A DNA stretch of 64,000 nucleotides from Stromatinia cepivora (taxonomy: Eukaryota; Ascomycota; Leotiomycetes; Helotiales; Sclerotiniaceae). Under the pieces are notes generated by a model, which was given only the letters and a program-made list of their open reading frames with translations, was not told the DNA's origin and searched no databases. Numbering within the stretch: the first letter of the stretch is position 1; each line of letters starts with the position of its first letter. The DNA lies in NCBI GenBank assembly GCA_014898415.1, contig RCTD01000007.1, positions 930,001 to 994,000 of the forward strand. Reading direction: 5' to 3'. Both the position numbers and the translations under genes were made by a program. Shown here piece after piece: positions 1 to 10,766 of this stretch.

Positions 1-158
1 GGGGAGAATTTGGTGAACTTGTCGGTGGGTTGGCGCAGAGATTTGGAGGTATGGGATTTGGTGGAAATGAGGGTGGTTGGGGTGAGAGGGAGAGGGGAGA
101 GGAGAGGGAGGAGGAATATCGTGACGAGAGGAGAGAGGAACGTGGATGGGGTTTCTAG
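1..158 (+). CDS. 3' end of an unidentified gene (partial)
   Basis: The third forward frame is open from the window edge to a TAG at 156-158 and reads as a Gly-rich segment (residues like GELVGGLAQRFGGMGFG) followed by a highly charged Arg/Glu tail ending RGWGF. The composition suggests the disordered C-terminus of a real protein, because the frame stays open while the other two forward frames look non-coding and the sequence becomes AT-richer after the stop. The start and most of the gene lie outside the window, so no function can be assigned. It could also be chance reading through purine-rich DNA. Confidence 0.4.
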   Translation, partial: GEFGELVGGLAQRFGGMGFGGNEGGWGERERGEEREEEYRDERREERGWGF

Positions 159-1798
159 GTTTGTGACGTGATAGTTTAGATAGGATATGATGAATGAGGA
201 ATGAGGAAACGAGGGATGATGATATGATACGATGCTATAAAGTCATCGAAAACCAATAAGGGTTGCCAAAACGGCGATTCATTTGTTACTAGGTAGCTAG
301 ATTAAAAGTGTTTTTAATGCTATTACGATGCCTTTTACGCTTAGATCCTTTCCAATCTGTAATCTTGGGTGTGTATGTACCTGACAGTACAGTACAAAAT
401 TTACCCCGTTATAGCGGGCTTTATCATTGAAGTTATCTAACATCGTGAGTTGGATGCGGTGATGGTAATTAATGGATTGATGAGGAAGGAACTAGGAACT
501 AGGAAGAAGGAGTGGTGGAGCTTAGGGCTAGGTGTTCTCCCCTTTGTCGGGCGGGGCGCCGGGGGGGAGAGGGGGGGGGAAGGGTGATTTAATATATTAC
601 ATGATTTGGTGCATAGTTAGGTAGGTAGTTGGTAGTGAACATGTGCTGTGTTTATACTTTGGGATGGGATGGGATGGGATGGGATGGGATGGGATGGGAT
701 GGGATGGGATGGGATGGGATGGGATGAGAGGGGATGGATATGCGAGGTTTTTGTGTTGTAATGCTGTAGTGCTATAGTTCTAGGTGTAGTGCCGCAATGT
801 TGGAGTGTAGTAGTAGTAGTATAGTGTCGTGTATGTAATTTGTAATTTGTGTTCTTGTGATGTGAGGTTAGGTATTTATGGTGGGATGTCTGGAGGTGAA
901 GATATTTGAGAAGAAGTTGGAGGGTGGTGGGTTGGTTGGATGTGGGATGTGGGATATGGGATGTGGGATATGGGATTATAATGAAGGGGGGATCTGGATC
1001 TTTAGGGGCTTGATTTGTTTGGTATGGGGCTTATGGTGGATTAGGATTTGCGGTATGGGTTTTGATTAGGTTTTGTATGTCTTGGAATGGGATATTGGGG
1101 ATGGGGGATAAGGATGGGCCAAAAAGAGAAGAAGAAGAGGAGGAGGAGGAAGTAATTAATTATTAATTCTGCAGACTAATACCTACATAGAGTCTAAAGG
1201 GGACAAAGTTGTATATGAGGGGATAAAGTTCTATATATACAGAGCGTGGGGAATCATATGTTAGGTTAGTGTGGTATTGTGATATTCAATAGATAGTTAT
1301 CTTGGTTCGTAATAAGGAATGGGTGGTAAATGGACAGTGAAGAACTGGAAAATGAGGTTATTATCTATTAGATATCTATATACGATATACGATGTGCAAT
1401 AAATGGGAAGGTAGATTAGGCAAGGTAATGTAGTTCTAGGGGTATTAAGGATGTTTTGATAATTTTAGGTGTTGTGGGAGAATGGATGTGTTATGTTATG
1501 AGTGAAGGTTGTTTCTTGTCTCGCTTGGGGATTTAAGCCCCTGGAAAGGGGGCGTGGTTTGGTTTGCGGGCTGGTGATATTTTGATAGGGATGTTGGATA
1601 GTACTGTTCTGTAGTTTGCGCTATATTGCAAATAATTGGAAATGACTTTCTATAACTTTTGGTGTTATATCTACACTATTGATATATATTTGTTTCCATT
1701 TCCATTCCATCCATAAGTTTGTGTAGACGTTACATTCATCATATGTATTTTCTTCTCCGCTCCCCCTATTTCACTACCAAATCCAATCCCAAAAATAT
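159..1798. other. Intergenic, no gene seen
   Basis: About 1.6 kb between the partial upstream gene and the Maf gene, which converge on it. It holds G-rich low-complexity DNA, including a pentamer array (661-725) and GGGATGTGGGATATG-like imperfect repeats near 940-980. Open frames here are short and low in complexity, and none was accepted. Confidence 0.6.
661..725. repeat. GGGAT pentamer array, 13 copies
   Basis: Thirteen uninterrupted copies of GGGAT, followed at once by a degenerate GAGAG GGGAT remnant. The perfect copies suggest a young or actively slipping array. It is not the fungal telomere unit TTAGGG. Confidence 0.95.
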
Positions 1799-2736
1799 TT
1801 ACTCATCCCCTTCCTCATTCTCCTCCGGATCCAAATCCTCCTGATCGAAAACCGCCTTCTCCATCAATGCCACCGTATTCCTAATCGGTAATCCCACAAC
1901 ATTATCCCAACTCCCCTCTATCCTCTCCACCAACATAGCACCCATCCCCTGAATCGCATACCCACCCGCCTTATCAACTCCCTCCCTCGTCTTAACATAC
2001 GCTTCAATCAATTCATCGCCCACCTCCGCATCAAAAACAACTTTCGTCTCCACAACCTCATTCTCACAATTATACCCCGGATACCGGGCATCTTCGCGCG
2101 GAGCTAGGATTGCTATGGCGGTAAATACCTTGTGGGATTTTTCATCGCGGAGTCGTTGGAGCATGCGGATGTGATCGGATTGAGAGCGAGGTTTTTCTAG
2201 GATATGTCCGGAGTTTGTCACGATTACTGTGTCGGCTGCTATGACGAGTGAGGGATCGGGAACACTGGCGAGAGAATTGTCGAGACAGTGGGTATATACT
2301 GAAAGACATTTTTGAATGGCGGTTTGGAGAACGTAGTCGAAAGGACCGAGATGTTCTTTTGAGAGGTTTTCTGGGAGGGGAGAGGGGATTATTTCAAGGT
2401 TTGTTAGACCTATCTAGAATCAATGTGTTAGAATATATACCAATATCTCGCATTATTTCATAATAGAACTAGAAAGTTGAAACTACATACCGAAGCCAAA
2501 ATTTGTTTCCGTCTCGGACTAGCAGATGCAAGTACGATTCTCTTTCCTTTCAAATGTTGTAAGACGGGGATATCAAGAGGAAAAGGACCCCGTGGTAAGG
2601 GACCCTTGGTACTAGATATGGATTTGGAGGCGGGTCGACCAGGGAGTGCGCCATGTTGTGTAGATGCGGATTCGTAGGTTGGAGGAGGATCTTTGGGCTC
2701 GGAAGTCGAGACAGGTGTGTATTTTTCGTCGGGCAT
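1799..2736 (-). CDS. Maf-family nucleoside triphosphate pyrophosphatase
   Basis: Two exons, 2736-2491 and 2413-1799, with a 77-nt intron (GTATGT donor, TCTAG acceptor), giving 286 residues. Maf proteins hydrolyse non-canonical or methylated nucleoside triphosphates to the monophosphate and pyrophosphate, cleansing the nucleotide pool. The family's conserved blocks are present in order: the N-terminal loop ASASPRR near residue 70, an SPLPEN segment just after the splice junction, ADTVIV near residue 142 and KAGGYAIQG near residue 231. The first ~60 residues are a Pro/Ser-rich, probably disordered extension not needed for the fold, and the acidic tail is also extra. The junction is well supported because the family's PS..PEN block becomes continuous across it. 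Substrate preference cannot be read from the sequence. Confidence 0.92.
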
Positions 2737-3637
2737 GATTGGGAATTTTGTGGTGAGAGGGAATGCTTGTGCATAGGAGGGTTGAAGTTATTTGAACTTG
2801 GTGGTTGGGAATGCTGGTTTAGGTGGAGGTTTCGTCAGCCTTGTGGGTTGTGGGACAGGGGGTTTTAGGTGGGGATTATTGCTAAGGTTACAGCAGGGGT
2901 TAGACAATTTTATAACTTCACTTCACAAAGGGGTTTATGAGGATTTATTTACTATGATGCAATTCTGGTGCTAGTATTGAATAATTAGTCACTCTCACTC
3001 ATATTACAAGCGCAATTTGGTATTCAGTAAGAGTGAAGAGTGTTGCATTGCGATGTTTTAGTGCTTGGTATTCTGACCTTGAAATATCTTCCTTCATGCA
3101 CCGTCAGGTGTATCAATCTAATTCGAAGGCAGTCTGCAGTGAAAAGTTCTAGCACACTCCAAGACAAGCTGCCGAAGTCGATCGGGGCAGTGGCTTAGAG
3201 TCTATGGCCCTATTATCCTTTCCCCAACTCTAATTTTTTCATCAACATAGCCTACATCAGAAGCTAAGCCCTATTACTCCAGGGATGATGTCATCACGAA
3301 GACTTTTGGACACCCCTAGAAACTACTACGCTGACCTAAAACTTTGAAATTTGCGCATAGTGATACGCCGTAACCAGATCAGACAATGCAGGATACAGGG
3401 AATTTGACCGCTTGGTGTGCTAAAGTACTAATACTACACATATTTTTCTTGAAAATGATTATCAAGGGCTTGATCCTTCAATCCATGACCTGACGGACTT
3501 GGCAATTGGGCACCAGACAACTGCCTCTCTTCTTACATCCCAATAGGGTATTCAATCGATGGTCGTACTATTTGCGAATGACTTTCACTAGTCTGATCTG
3601 ATTGTACGAAGCGCCTGCTTGCATATGTTCTGCTTAC
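2737..3637. other. Intergenic, no gene seen
   Basis: Upstream side of the Maf gene. It carries that gene's promoter, but no clear TATA or other motif stands out, and no supported coding region was found. Confidence 0.5.
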
Positions 3638-4073
3638 CTACTTTGTGCTTGGAACCTGAGTTTGAAGCCTCGGAATGAATACAAAAGCCTGAGTTTGCGC
3701 CTGTAATCTTTTGATCACTTCGTGCGGCAACCCTTGAGGATATGCACCTGTTGAGAGTGTTCTAGCTACTAGTTCCTTATATAATTGGCATATTTGTTCA
3801 TGGAATTGGGGCCCACTATTGTTCATGTATTGTTGTACTGTTAGTGATGTTTGCTGTGGTGTTTCCTTCCATATTTTCGAGGAGCTTTTAAGTTGGCGCA
3901 ACTGCCCAATTATTGATCGATCTGCCTACTTTTGCTTGCGTGAAGAATCCTTGCTTCTGTTGCTGTACGTTCTTTGCAGATAAATCGTGGTTGCTATTTG
4001 GCGTAGACGAATCTTACTGATTTGAATTTGCTGTTTGTTGAAAGATAGTCTCAGATAGTGCTTCAGAAGTCAT
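3638..4073 (-). pseudogene. Gln-rich coding relic, unidentified
   Basis: On the minus strand an ATG at 4073 opens a Gln/Asn/Ser-rich stretch (MTSEALSETIFQQT...) that meets an in-frame TAA at 4014-4016. The same frame resumes as Gln-rich sequence, then an adjoining frame (3901-3638) reads as helical, Gln-rich protein with segments such as QFHEQICQLYKELVAR and LPHEVIKRLQAQTQAF. The composition is protein-like but I could not join it into one open gene with convincing introns, so it is recorded as a probable remnant. The second segment loosely recalls Gln-rich transcription-cofactor helices, but that is only a resemblance. Confidence 0.3.
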
Positions 4074-4977
4074 TACTGAAGATACAGATTTTTGGTAGGG
4101 GTATCATCTTGGAAGTGACATGAAGTTGTGAACCAGTAGTAGGTTTAGATTGCGTTGCTAGGTTATTATGTTATTGATGCTATCAGAGATTAGAGGTTCA
4201 GAGCTTCGAGGGGTATATGGACGCGGTATTCGCTAGTACATGAACATGTGCCCATATTCTTGTATTGCAACAATATCATGGTCTTACTTCCAGTTCTCTT
4301 CAATCTCTTGTGAGATGGCCGAGGGTGATAACTCTTCTACAATAGATTGTGAATGGAGCATTCGCAGACCCTGAAATATATTCCATTGTAGGCTACGGAG
4401 CAAAGGTTTATTTCCCCCCCCCCCGCCTTTCCCTCTTTTCCTAGAACCTGGTGTCTGGACCCCAAGGCATAGTACCGGTCAAATGGTACGGCCGTATCCC
4501 TGTCTGATTTTGATGGATACGGTAGATCCAAATTCACAAGATCGGAACCCATGCTAGCAAAGATTTTTGGAAGGTACTAAGTAGGCTGTGTCCAGAGACC
4601 TTTGATTATTATTCATAGTATTGAGGTACAAAAGTACTAACATAGTAGTTTCAGGCAAAAGGTGAAATATATGCCCGACGAGAGCCGCTACGTTAGGCAG
4701 CTCGTTACAAAATAGACACAGGATAGTGGAAATATCTCGAGTAGGATTATCGTTCAGGGATTTTGTAGCATGATGCGCCTGATAAAACATTAAAATGATG
4801 TGGATTGGCATATCGTTCTGATAACTCTATTCAAGTGAACTGCAGATTAGCTCCACTGTACTTACGTTTGAAGCTTTTCAGGTGGTCTTTCACATGCAAA
4901 GCAGAGAAATTGTTTTTGAGTGAACTGTATCAGCCTAACAGGCATTTCTGAAAGTGATTTCGCCAATGGATGGAGTA
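4074..4977. other. Intergenic between relics
   Basis: No supported gene. Short open frames on the minus strand (for example 4337-4811) have no recognisable motif. A C tract lies near 4413-4423. Confidence 0.4.
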
Positions 4978-5135
4978 AGGGCTGTTTCGGCAATCACAAC
5001 CTGTTGAAAAATACACAAAGCAGATTAGAATCTATTGATATTTTGAAGAATCCTTAAAAGAGCGGATTCCATTATATAAAAAGGGAGTAGAGTATTCGAC
5101 GGAAAACAACAGATTATGGTTGCCGAAACAGCCCT
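4978..5135. mobile_element. MITE-like element with ~27-bp terminal inverted repeats
   Basis: The left end begins AGGGCTGTTTCGGCAA and the right end closes with its reverse complement TTGCCGAAACAGCCCT. The match continues inward with a few transitions to a shared CTGTTG, giving arms of roughly 27 bp around an AT-rich core; the total length is about 158 bp. No coding capacity. A TA lies immediately outside the left end and overlaps the right end, which would suit a TA-targeting (Tc1/mariner-type) element, but the duplication is off by one base and so not proven. Confidence 0.65.
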
Positions 5136-5257
5136 AGTTTTCAATACAGGATCTGAATGAAATGAGTGAATCATTAGGTGGTTCCCCCCAACATTAAAAC
5201 TTTGGTACTATCAACTGAGCTTCCAAACCCAGAGTTCTGAAGTTGCCTTGACCTCAG

Positions 5258-7410
5258 TTAGATGGCATCTAGCAACGTGGTTATGGTACTATCATTAAAG
5301 GAATCTCCAGTAAATGGTCCCAGATCTACATCTGCCCTATCCCAATAGGCAGTATCTTGCACATTTGTGTTAGAGGTATCTTTCTCGAACCTTTTCGAGA
5401 GTAAACTCTCCTCAAAGTCTTGGTGCCATTCAACTACTATCAAGTGAGGACCCGTCAGAGAAAGAAGGGCATCCATAGACGCCCGGAGGGAAGCTCGTAG
5501 ATGTCCATTCGCTGGACTGTTGTGTAGTCTGTTTGGAATTCGAAGCCGCATATTCATTAGATGAATTTTGCGCAGTTGCGATTCTTTGTAGCTCAAGAGA
5601 TTGAGATATGTAGAGAAGATATCTTTCGTGTAATTGCTCATCAAACTGAAAGTCGCCCCGTCCAGCATCCAGCCGAGCAATAGAATTGACAGAAGAAATG
5701 ATCTTTTCAGTATCAGGTCCTAAAAACTGTGGCGCAGCGGTAACTTCATCGTAAACTACTAAACGGGTTGGACAACATAAATGATAGTATTAAAACTACT
5801 ACAGCTGACTTGCAAAGATGATTTGGCTCTTTTGAATTCTAAAATAAATTTCTCCAGACTTCAAATCATTTTTGAACATCGATTTCTTCCCCTTTAGTAC
5901 AAGCTTTCCCTCTTTTCGTCCTGAGTAGACCGTCTATTTTTGGTCACTGGCCTTCGTCCATTCCTTCCTTCGGGTTTGCTGATTGGGGATCGCGGGGAGG
6001 CTCGGAGCGTCGAAGTGCCAATAGACCATCAGGGCTTGACAGTATTGTAGAGCATCTTCCACACTGAAATGTTCTGTGTACGGCGTCGAGGTGGTCTCTT
6101 TGGAATCGATTATTACAGGAATTCAGAACATTGATTGATAAAATATCAAAAGATGTCAAAACACAACTAAATCTCCAATAAAAGTGACTTGCCTAGAAAC
6201 TTACTGCATTCTCCGAAATATAGAATATCCGAGACCCATACAAGTTAGAAATTTGCGGCAGCTATCGGGCTTAGTGGAATAGATATGTGGCATTTTCTTG
6301 TAGAATGGGCATGCAAAAGCCTTTTTCTTCAATCCACTCTGGGAGCTGCCTGAGCGGGGACGCTTGGGATCATTTGTCCCTTCATCATCTGATGGCCCAT
6401 CATCAGGTCTATTGTGTTTCTTGTTGGGTGTGTTGGAATGAACGAGCGAAAGGCTATTGACAGACGAATGGAGTGCTTTGGTTCTTCCTGTCGATTGTGA
6501 TGTCGAACTGGATCCAGATTCTGCTGAAACCGGAGAACATTGATTTGGCGCCTAAGCTTGGAAGATAGGCAGGAGAGATTTGATTAGTTCCAGATCTTAT
6601 CCAACTACATTGGCTATTTCTGCTCGCATATCCCCAATCTGATGAAAGTCTTCGGTAACCAAGCTTGTAAGGTCCGATGGAAAGTTGTCATCGTCTAGAT
6701 ATCCGTCTGACTCTGGCCGGGTTTTGTGACTCTCTGAATGGACTGACAATTCTTCATTCCACGACCAAGTGCTTTGCTCCATCATTTCATCGATGCTATC
6801 GAGTTCCTCTACTTCTGTGGGGGGATAGTCTGATACAAGATTGTGAGGTATAATCTCATGTTGAGTCTCAACGTGATTGATTTCAAGTTCCAATGTCTCA
6901 AATCCGATGGTAGAATATTCACACAGTGCAATAGGGCACTTATAAGGCTTGTCTTACAATCTGACAGATTTGTGGTAACACTTAAGATGCTTGGAGAGAG
7001 AGGACGAAAGAGGAAGCCTTTCTATATGGTAGTGGAATGTCACAACAGGGCATCTTTGGCGATAATTTTTCAACCCAGTCTTACTAGAAAGCATGTCAAT
7101 GATTTGCCAGCAGTTGGAGAATGATCGTGCCTACTCTAGCTGTTTTGCATAAGTTGCCAGTTGTGGTGAAATCCATTTTGATGGAATATCGAACCACTGA
7201 CCAGAATAGTCCCAGAGTGGCTGCTATTGGGAATATATAGAGCAAGTTTAGTAAAATCTGTCAACGGAGTAAGATGGTCAGATCCATATGAGTTTGTGAC
7301 TCCTCCATATCCATCTTCCTCGTCTGAAGCTGGCTTCGCTGTGAAGAAGTTAGGAGATTCAGGAGGGAAGAAAGCGACATATCGGAAATTATGCTACCTT
7401 TGAAAATATA
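5258..7410 (-). pseudogene. Decayed C2H2 zinc-finger protein gene
   Basis: The minus strand reads as a multi-exon gene. An N-terminal exon starts near 7410 (HNFRYVAFFPPE...) and a segment with WDYSGQWFDIPSKW follows. A finger-like stretch (CPVVTFHYH...KHLKCYH) is followed by KPYKCPIALCEYSTIGFE with a later HVETQH. A GTAGTT donor and CTTAG acceptor (about 6603-6548) join the next exon, containing KKKAFACPFYKKMPHIYS. After a GTAAGT intron comes QDHLDAVHRTFQCGRC. Paired Cys and His spacing and the ACPFYK...HL..VH..FQCGRC layout fit a C2H2-type family common in fungi. Four in-frame stops break it: 6954-6956, 5944-5946, 5866-5868 and 5839-5841. The last three fall in EGMDEGQ*PKID, DVQK*FEVW and RNLF*NSKEP, where Trp (TGG) would suit at least the first two. 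A frameshift lies near 5440. The original was probably a DNA-binding protein, now non-functional. Confidence 0.7.
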
Positions 7411-7948
7411 TTTTCATTGACTTATTCTACAAAATATCTAACCCAGGAAACTACCATACTAATAGCCTTACCATCCCATCGTCTCCGCGGTTTGTCGCGT
7501 GGCGGTGATAGTCAGAACATAAACGAGGCCAATAACGGGAACCGACATGATCACCCTGCTGTATGCTGTGCTGACCAAACTACATCGCCAATCATCCATT
7601 CAGGGTGGAATTTGGCGTATTTGTAAAGAAGAATCACTTCTCCTCGTCGTATTTGCCAAAAGATTTTGCCCGGATTACTTGAGTGATATTTTGCAGATTT
7701 ATATACTGAGAGATGAAATTTGGAGGAATATCGCGAACACACAAGCTAAAAGATCTGCACCAATCCCAAAATGGTAAAGCTCACCTCTGGTATCAACCTC
7801 ACAAATTCCCATGTGACAGCCACATTTCCTTGCAACCCTCATCACAACAACAAGGAGTTTAACAATGCCTTCGGACCCTCTTTTAATAATACCTACATAA
7901 TAGCGATCAATACACAAGCTCTAGCAGAAGCATATCATTCACTCCAAA
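7411..7948. other. Intergenic / promoter region of the bHLH gene
   Basis: No supported gene. Short overlapping frames on both strands lack motifs. The stretch should contain the promoter of the bHLH gene starting at 7949. Confidence 0.4.
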
Positions 7949-8427
7949 ATGTCCGCATCTCCCACGCGCGAATCTTCAGCCAATGCCAATTCCGCAAATG
8001 GTATCAATCCAGCCGACGAGAAACCGCGGTTATCGGAACATGAGAAGAAGGCCAATCATATCGCATCTGGTAGGTGCTTTCATAGCTTTTACTCTCAATC
8101 CCCTATGAATGACTTCTCTATTGATAGTACCGGCACTAACAATTATTCTTGCCCACAGAACAAAAAAGGCGCTTAGCGATTCGCGAAGGCTTTGATCGAC
8201 TAGCAGATTTAGTTCCTGGGCTGGAAGGTCAAGGAAGAAGCGAGAGTGTAGTCTTGAAGAAAACTGTGGATTATATACGGATACAGTTAGAAGAAAGGCG
8301 GTCACTGGTCGAGGAGGCTGAGGGGTTGGGAGTGATTGTTGAAGAGAGGTTGAAGGGAGAGCCACCTGGTGCGGGGAGTGCAGGTTTGACTAGTAGAGGG
8401 GCAGGATGGGCAGATGGCAGTGGTTGA
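7949..8427 (+). CDS. bHLH transcription factor, INO4-like
   Basis: Two exons, 7949-8069 and 8159-8427, separated by an 89-nt intron (GTAGGT donor, CCCACAG acceptor); 129 residues. The splice restores the basic region plus helix 1 across the junction: EKKANHIASEQKRRLAIREG then FDRLADLVPGL, a loop, and helix 2 VVLKKTVDYIRIQLEERR. The His, Glu and Arg pattern of E-box (CANNTG) binders is present (H..SE.KRR). Small bHLH proteins of this form resemble yeast Ino4, which pairs with a partner to drive phospholipid-synthesis genes. That functional match is inference from domain shape. The C-terminus is Gly/Ala-rich and looks unstructured. The ATG at 7949 gives a short Ser/Asn-rich N-terminus; an additional upstream exon cannot be excluded. 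Confidence 0.85.
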
Positions 8428-10437
8428 ATTATGCGAGATGTAGGAGGGAAATGGAAATGAAAATGGCTATGGGTTTGGGTTTGGTGTTGAAGCGCAGGGA
8501 ACTACGGACGGTTGAACATGGTCGGCGTTTATTTTCGGCGCCGCCAAGGATATGGCGGCGGGATACCTTTCGAATGATATACCCTACTGATGGACGACTA
8601 TGAATGGAACACGTTATGGAATTTGAATTATCCGACTGTAATTAGTACGCGGTATTACTGGTCGAGGGCCGGGGGATTTCAATGGAAATAGACGGTTAAC
8701 CGCTCATCGGCTTCTGAATGATATTCGGCTCTGGATGCACAATTCATCTATTCGGGGCAGCATACCTACTGCTACGGGAAATAAGACCCCGCGTCAAGGT
8801 CCATTTGTAAGCTGGGAATACATACCTCGGAACTCTTTGGGTAGTAACGCGAAGCTCATCAATAAGGGACATGAAGCCGACAATGCATAGGGCGCTTATA
8901 TTTCCCACGACCCGCTTCTCAGGATCTTTTCTCGTATTGAAAGCCATTTACATAGACATTTTTTGAATAAGTTTTCTTATGCCAGTAGTGGCCATCTCTT
9001 TACAGTAACAAGCGCTCCCTGACTTACTACATAACCCAGTATCTTGACGCAGTTGACCATATAGAACACCCTTGCGGCGCGGACGTCGCGCTCTGCCCAC
9101 ATGAAATTATCGATGAATCAAAAGCAACCAGCGGCAAGTATAACATCTGTCTCTATTCATAACCAGTGGACCGATGCACTAAGCCTCAACCAGCCATTTA
9201 CTCCAAGCTCCTGGCCAAAATCAAAAATGATCAAGCTTTCATGAATCGGAACTTACAAGGAGCGTATTGAATGTATCTTGTGAAGAGTATGGAATTTTGT
9301 TCCAGGTTAGATCTAGCGAGAGTTTGATAGCATACAAATTAAAGCTAGCCGACAGATTTGAATACACACCCTCCTCGCTAACCACCTACCTAGAAAAGCC
9401 CAAACAACCTTGCTCCCTGCTAAGCACCCACACGCCTCGATGGCACAGCTGTAGAACTCATCATTCTCGAAGAATGATGTCCGCCTTTCTACTTAGCATT
9501 GTCAGGGCTTCGATCGGACAGTGATGCCGGATATAACTTTGTGCGTATATTCTGTGGTTCATTGGGATTTTAAGGCATCGCGCCTAGAGTTTTGCTGTTT
9601 TTGATTCTTCGTTTGTCTTGAAGTGGATATAAATGGGTAGCGAAAACATTGGATGAGTACTGAGAGTGGATTTAGAAAGTGGAGGTTGGTGGCGAGTGAA
9701 GTGAAGTGAAGTGAAGGCGGGAAGCGGGATGAGTGTTGTGGAATCTAAACATGCGGATGTTGGTATTGTTGTGCCTGTGAGGGATGATGATGATACACTT
9801 GAAGGGGTGGGAGGGAAAGGAGGAGAGGGGTTGGTAGATGTGTTCGAGCGAAGAAAGTATCAGAAACGATAAAGAACATTGGTATGGCTGGTTAGAAAGA
9901 GAATCCGGGAGAGAGCTAATATATATTTTTGTGTTTCAATATTCCCTAATGGAGAAAGGGAAGATTGTATGCTATTAAATGCTCAGATATATGGGTACAT
10001 TTTGGTTATTAAGCAAGGTATAGATATAGATACGGAGGGAGATACACATAATATACTTACCTCGTTCTTTTTTTAGGCGAGAGATTGGTTGGTCTAAAGT
10101 TCGAGGCAGGTGGGATTTTGAAAGTGTACTTGAGCCCAAGATCATCCTATATATCATCTATTTCCAATCTCCAAGAAACACCCTCACCATATCAATAACA
10201 ACTCTAACCACTTCAAATAAGCTTGAAGCCCAAGCGATGAGTAAATACATGAAATCACGTGGCAATATACACGTGCTCCAAGTGGATTCCAACTTTTAGC
10301 TTCTCATCTTAACATTAATAACCCTTGTAAAATGGAGCTCCCCCGCAGTTGAAACGGTTGTCCGGCTCGATACAAGCGCTAGAAAAGTAGAAAAGTACAC
10401 GACGCCTCAACATCATCTGTCTAAAGCTTTGGTAGCA
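8428..10437. other. Intergenic, no gene seen
   Basis: About 2 kb without a supported gene. It includes a short GTGAA-type repeat near 9695-9715. Open frames are short and motif-free. Confidence 0.5.
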
Positions 10438-10445
10438 TATAAAAG
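10438..10445 (+). promoter_or_regulatory. Candidate TATA box for the lectin-PLC gene
   Basis: A TATAAAAG element lies about 320 nt upstream of the ATG at 10767, followed by pyrimidine-rich DNA (10620-10660) typical of fungal leaders. If used, the mRNA would have a long 5' leader. This is inferred from sequence only. Confidence 0.35.
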
Positions 10446-10766
10446 CTTGGCATCACTCCTCAATATTCACACTTTTGTACACAGTCACTTCTTCCGTTGA
10501 GCTTATGTTTTGCCTCATCTTTTGATAAATGAATTTGAAAGTGGTGTGATTTCTTGTTACTGTATTCATGTTGGATAATTTCGGATTTTACATGCTACGG
10601 GTTGTATTTACATTTGATACAACTGGTTTGTATCTCCCTCCTCCTCCTTATACAGTCTTTCCCTTACATTTTTACAGATATTGAGTTTTCAAGCAATTTT
10701 GTACAGTTTTGAATACATTTTTACATACAGCAATATTCACCTAAAACATCATCAAATATATCAAAT

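Noticed and set aside
661..725. Telomere repeat
   Set aside because: The unit is GGGAT, not TTAGGG, and it lies inside normal gene-bearing DNA.
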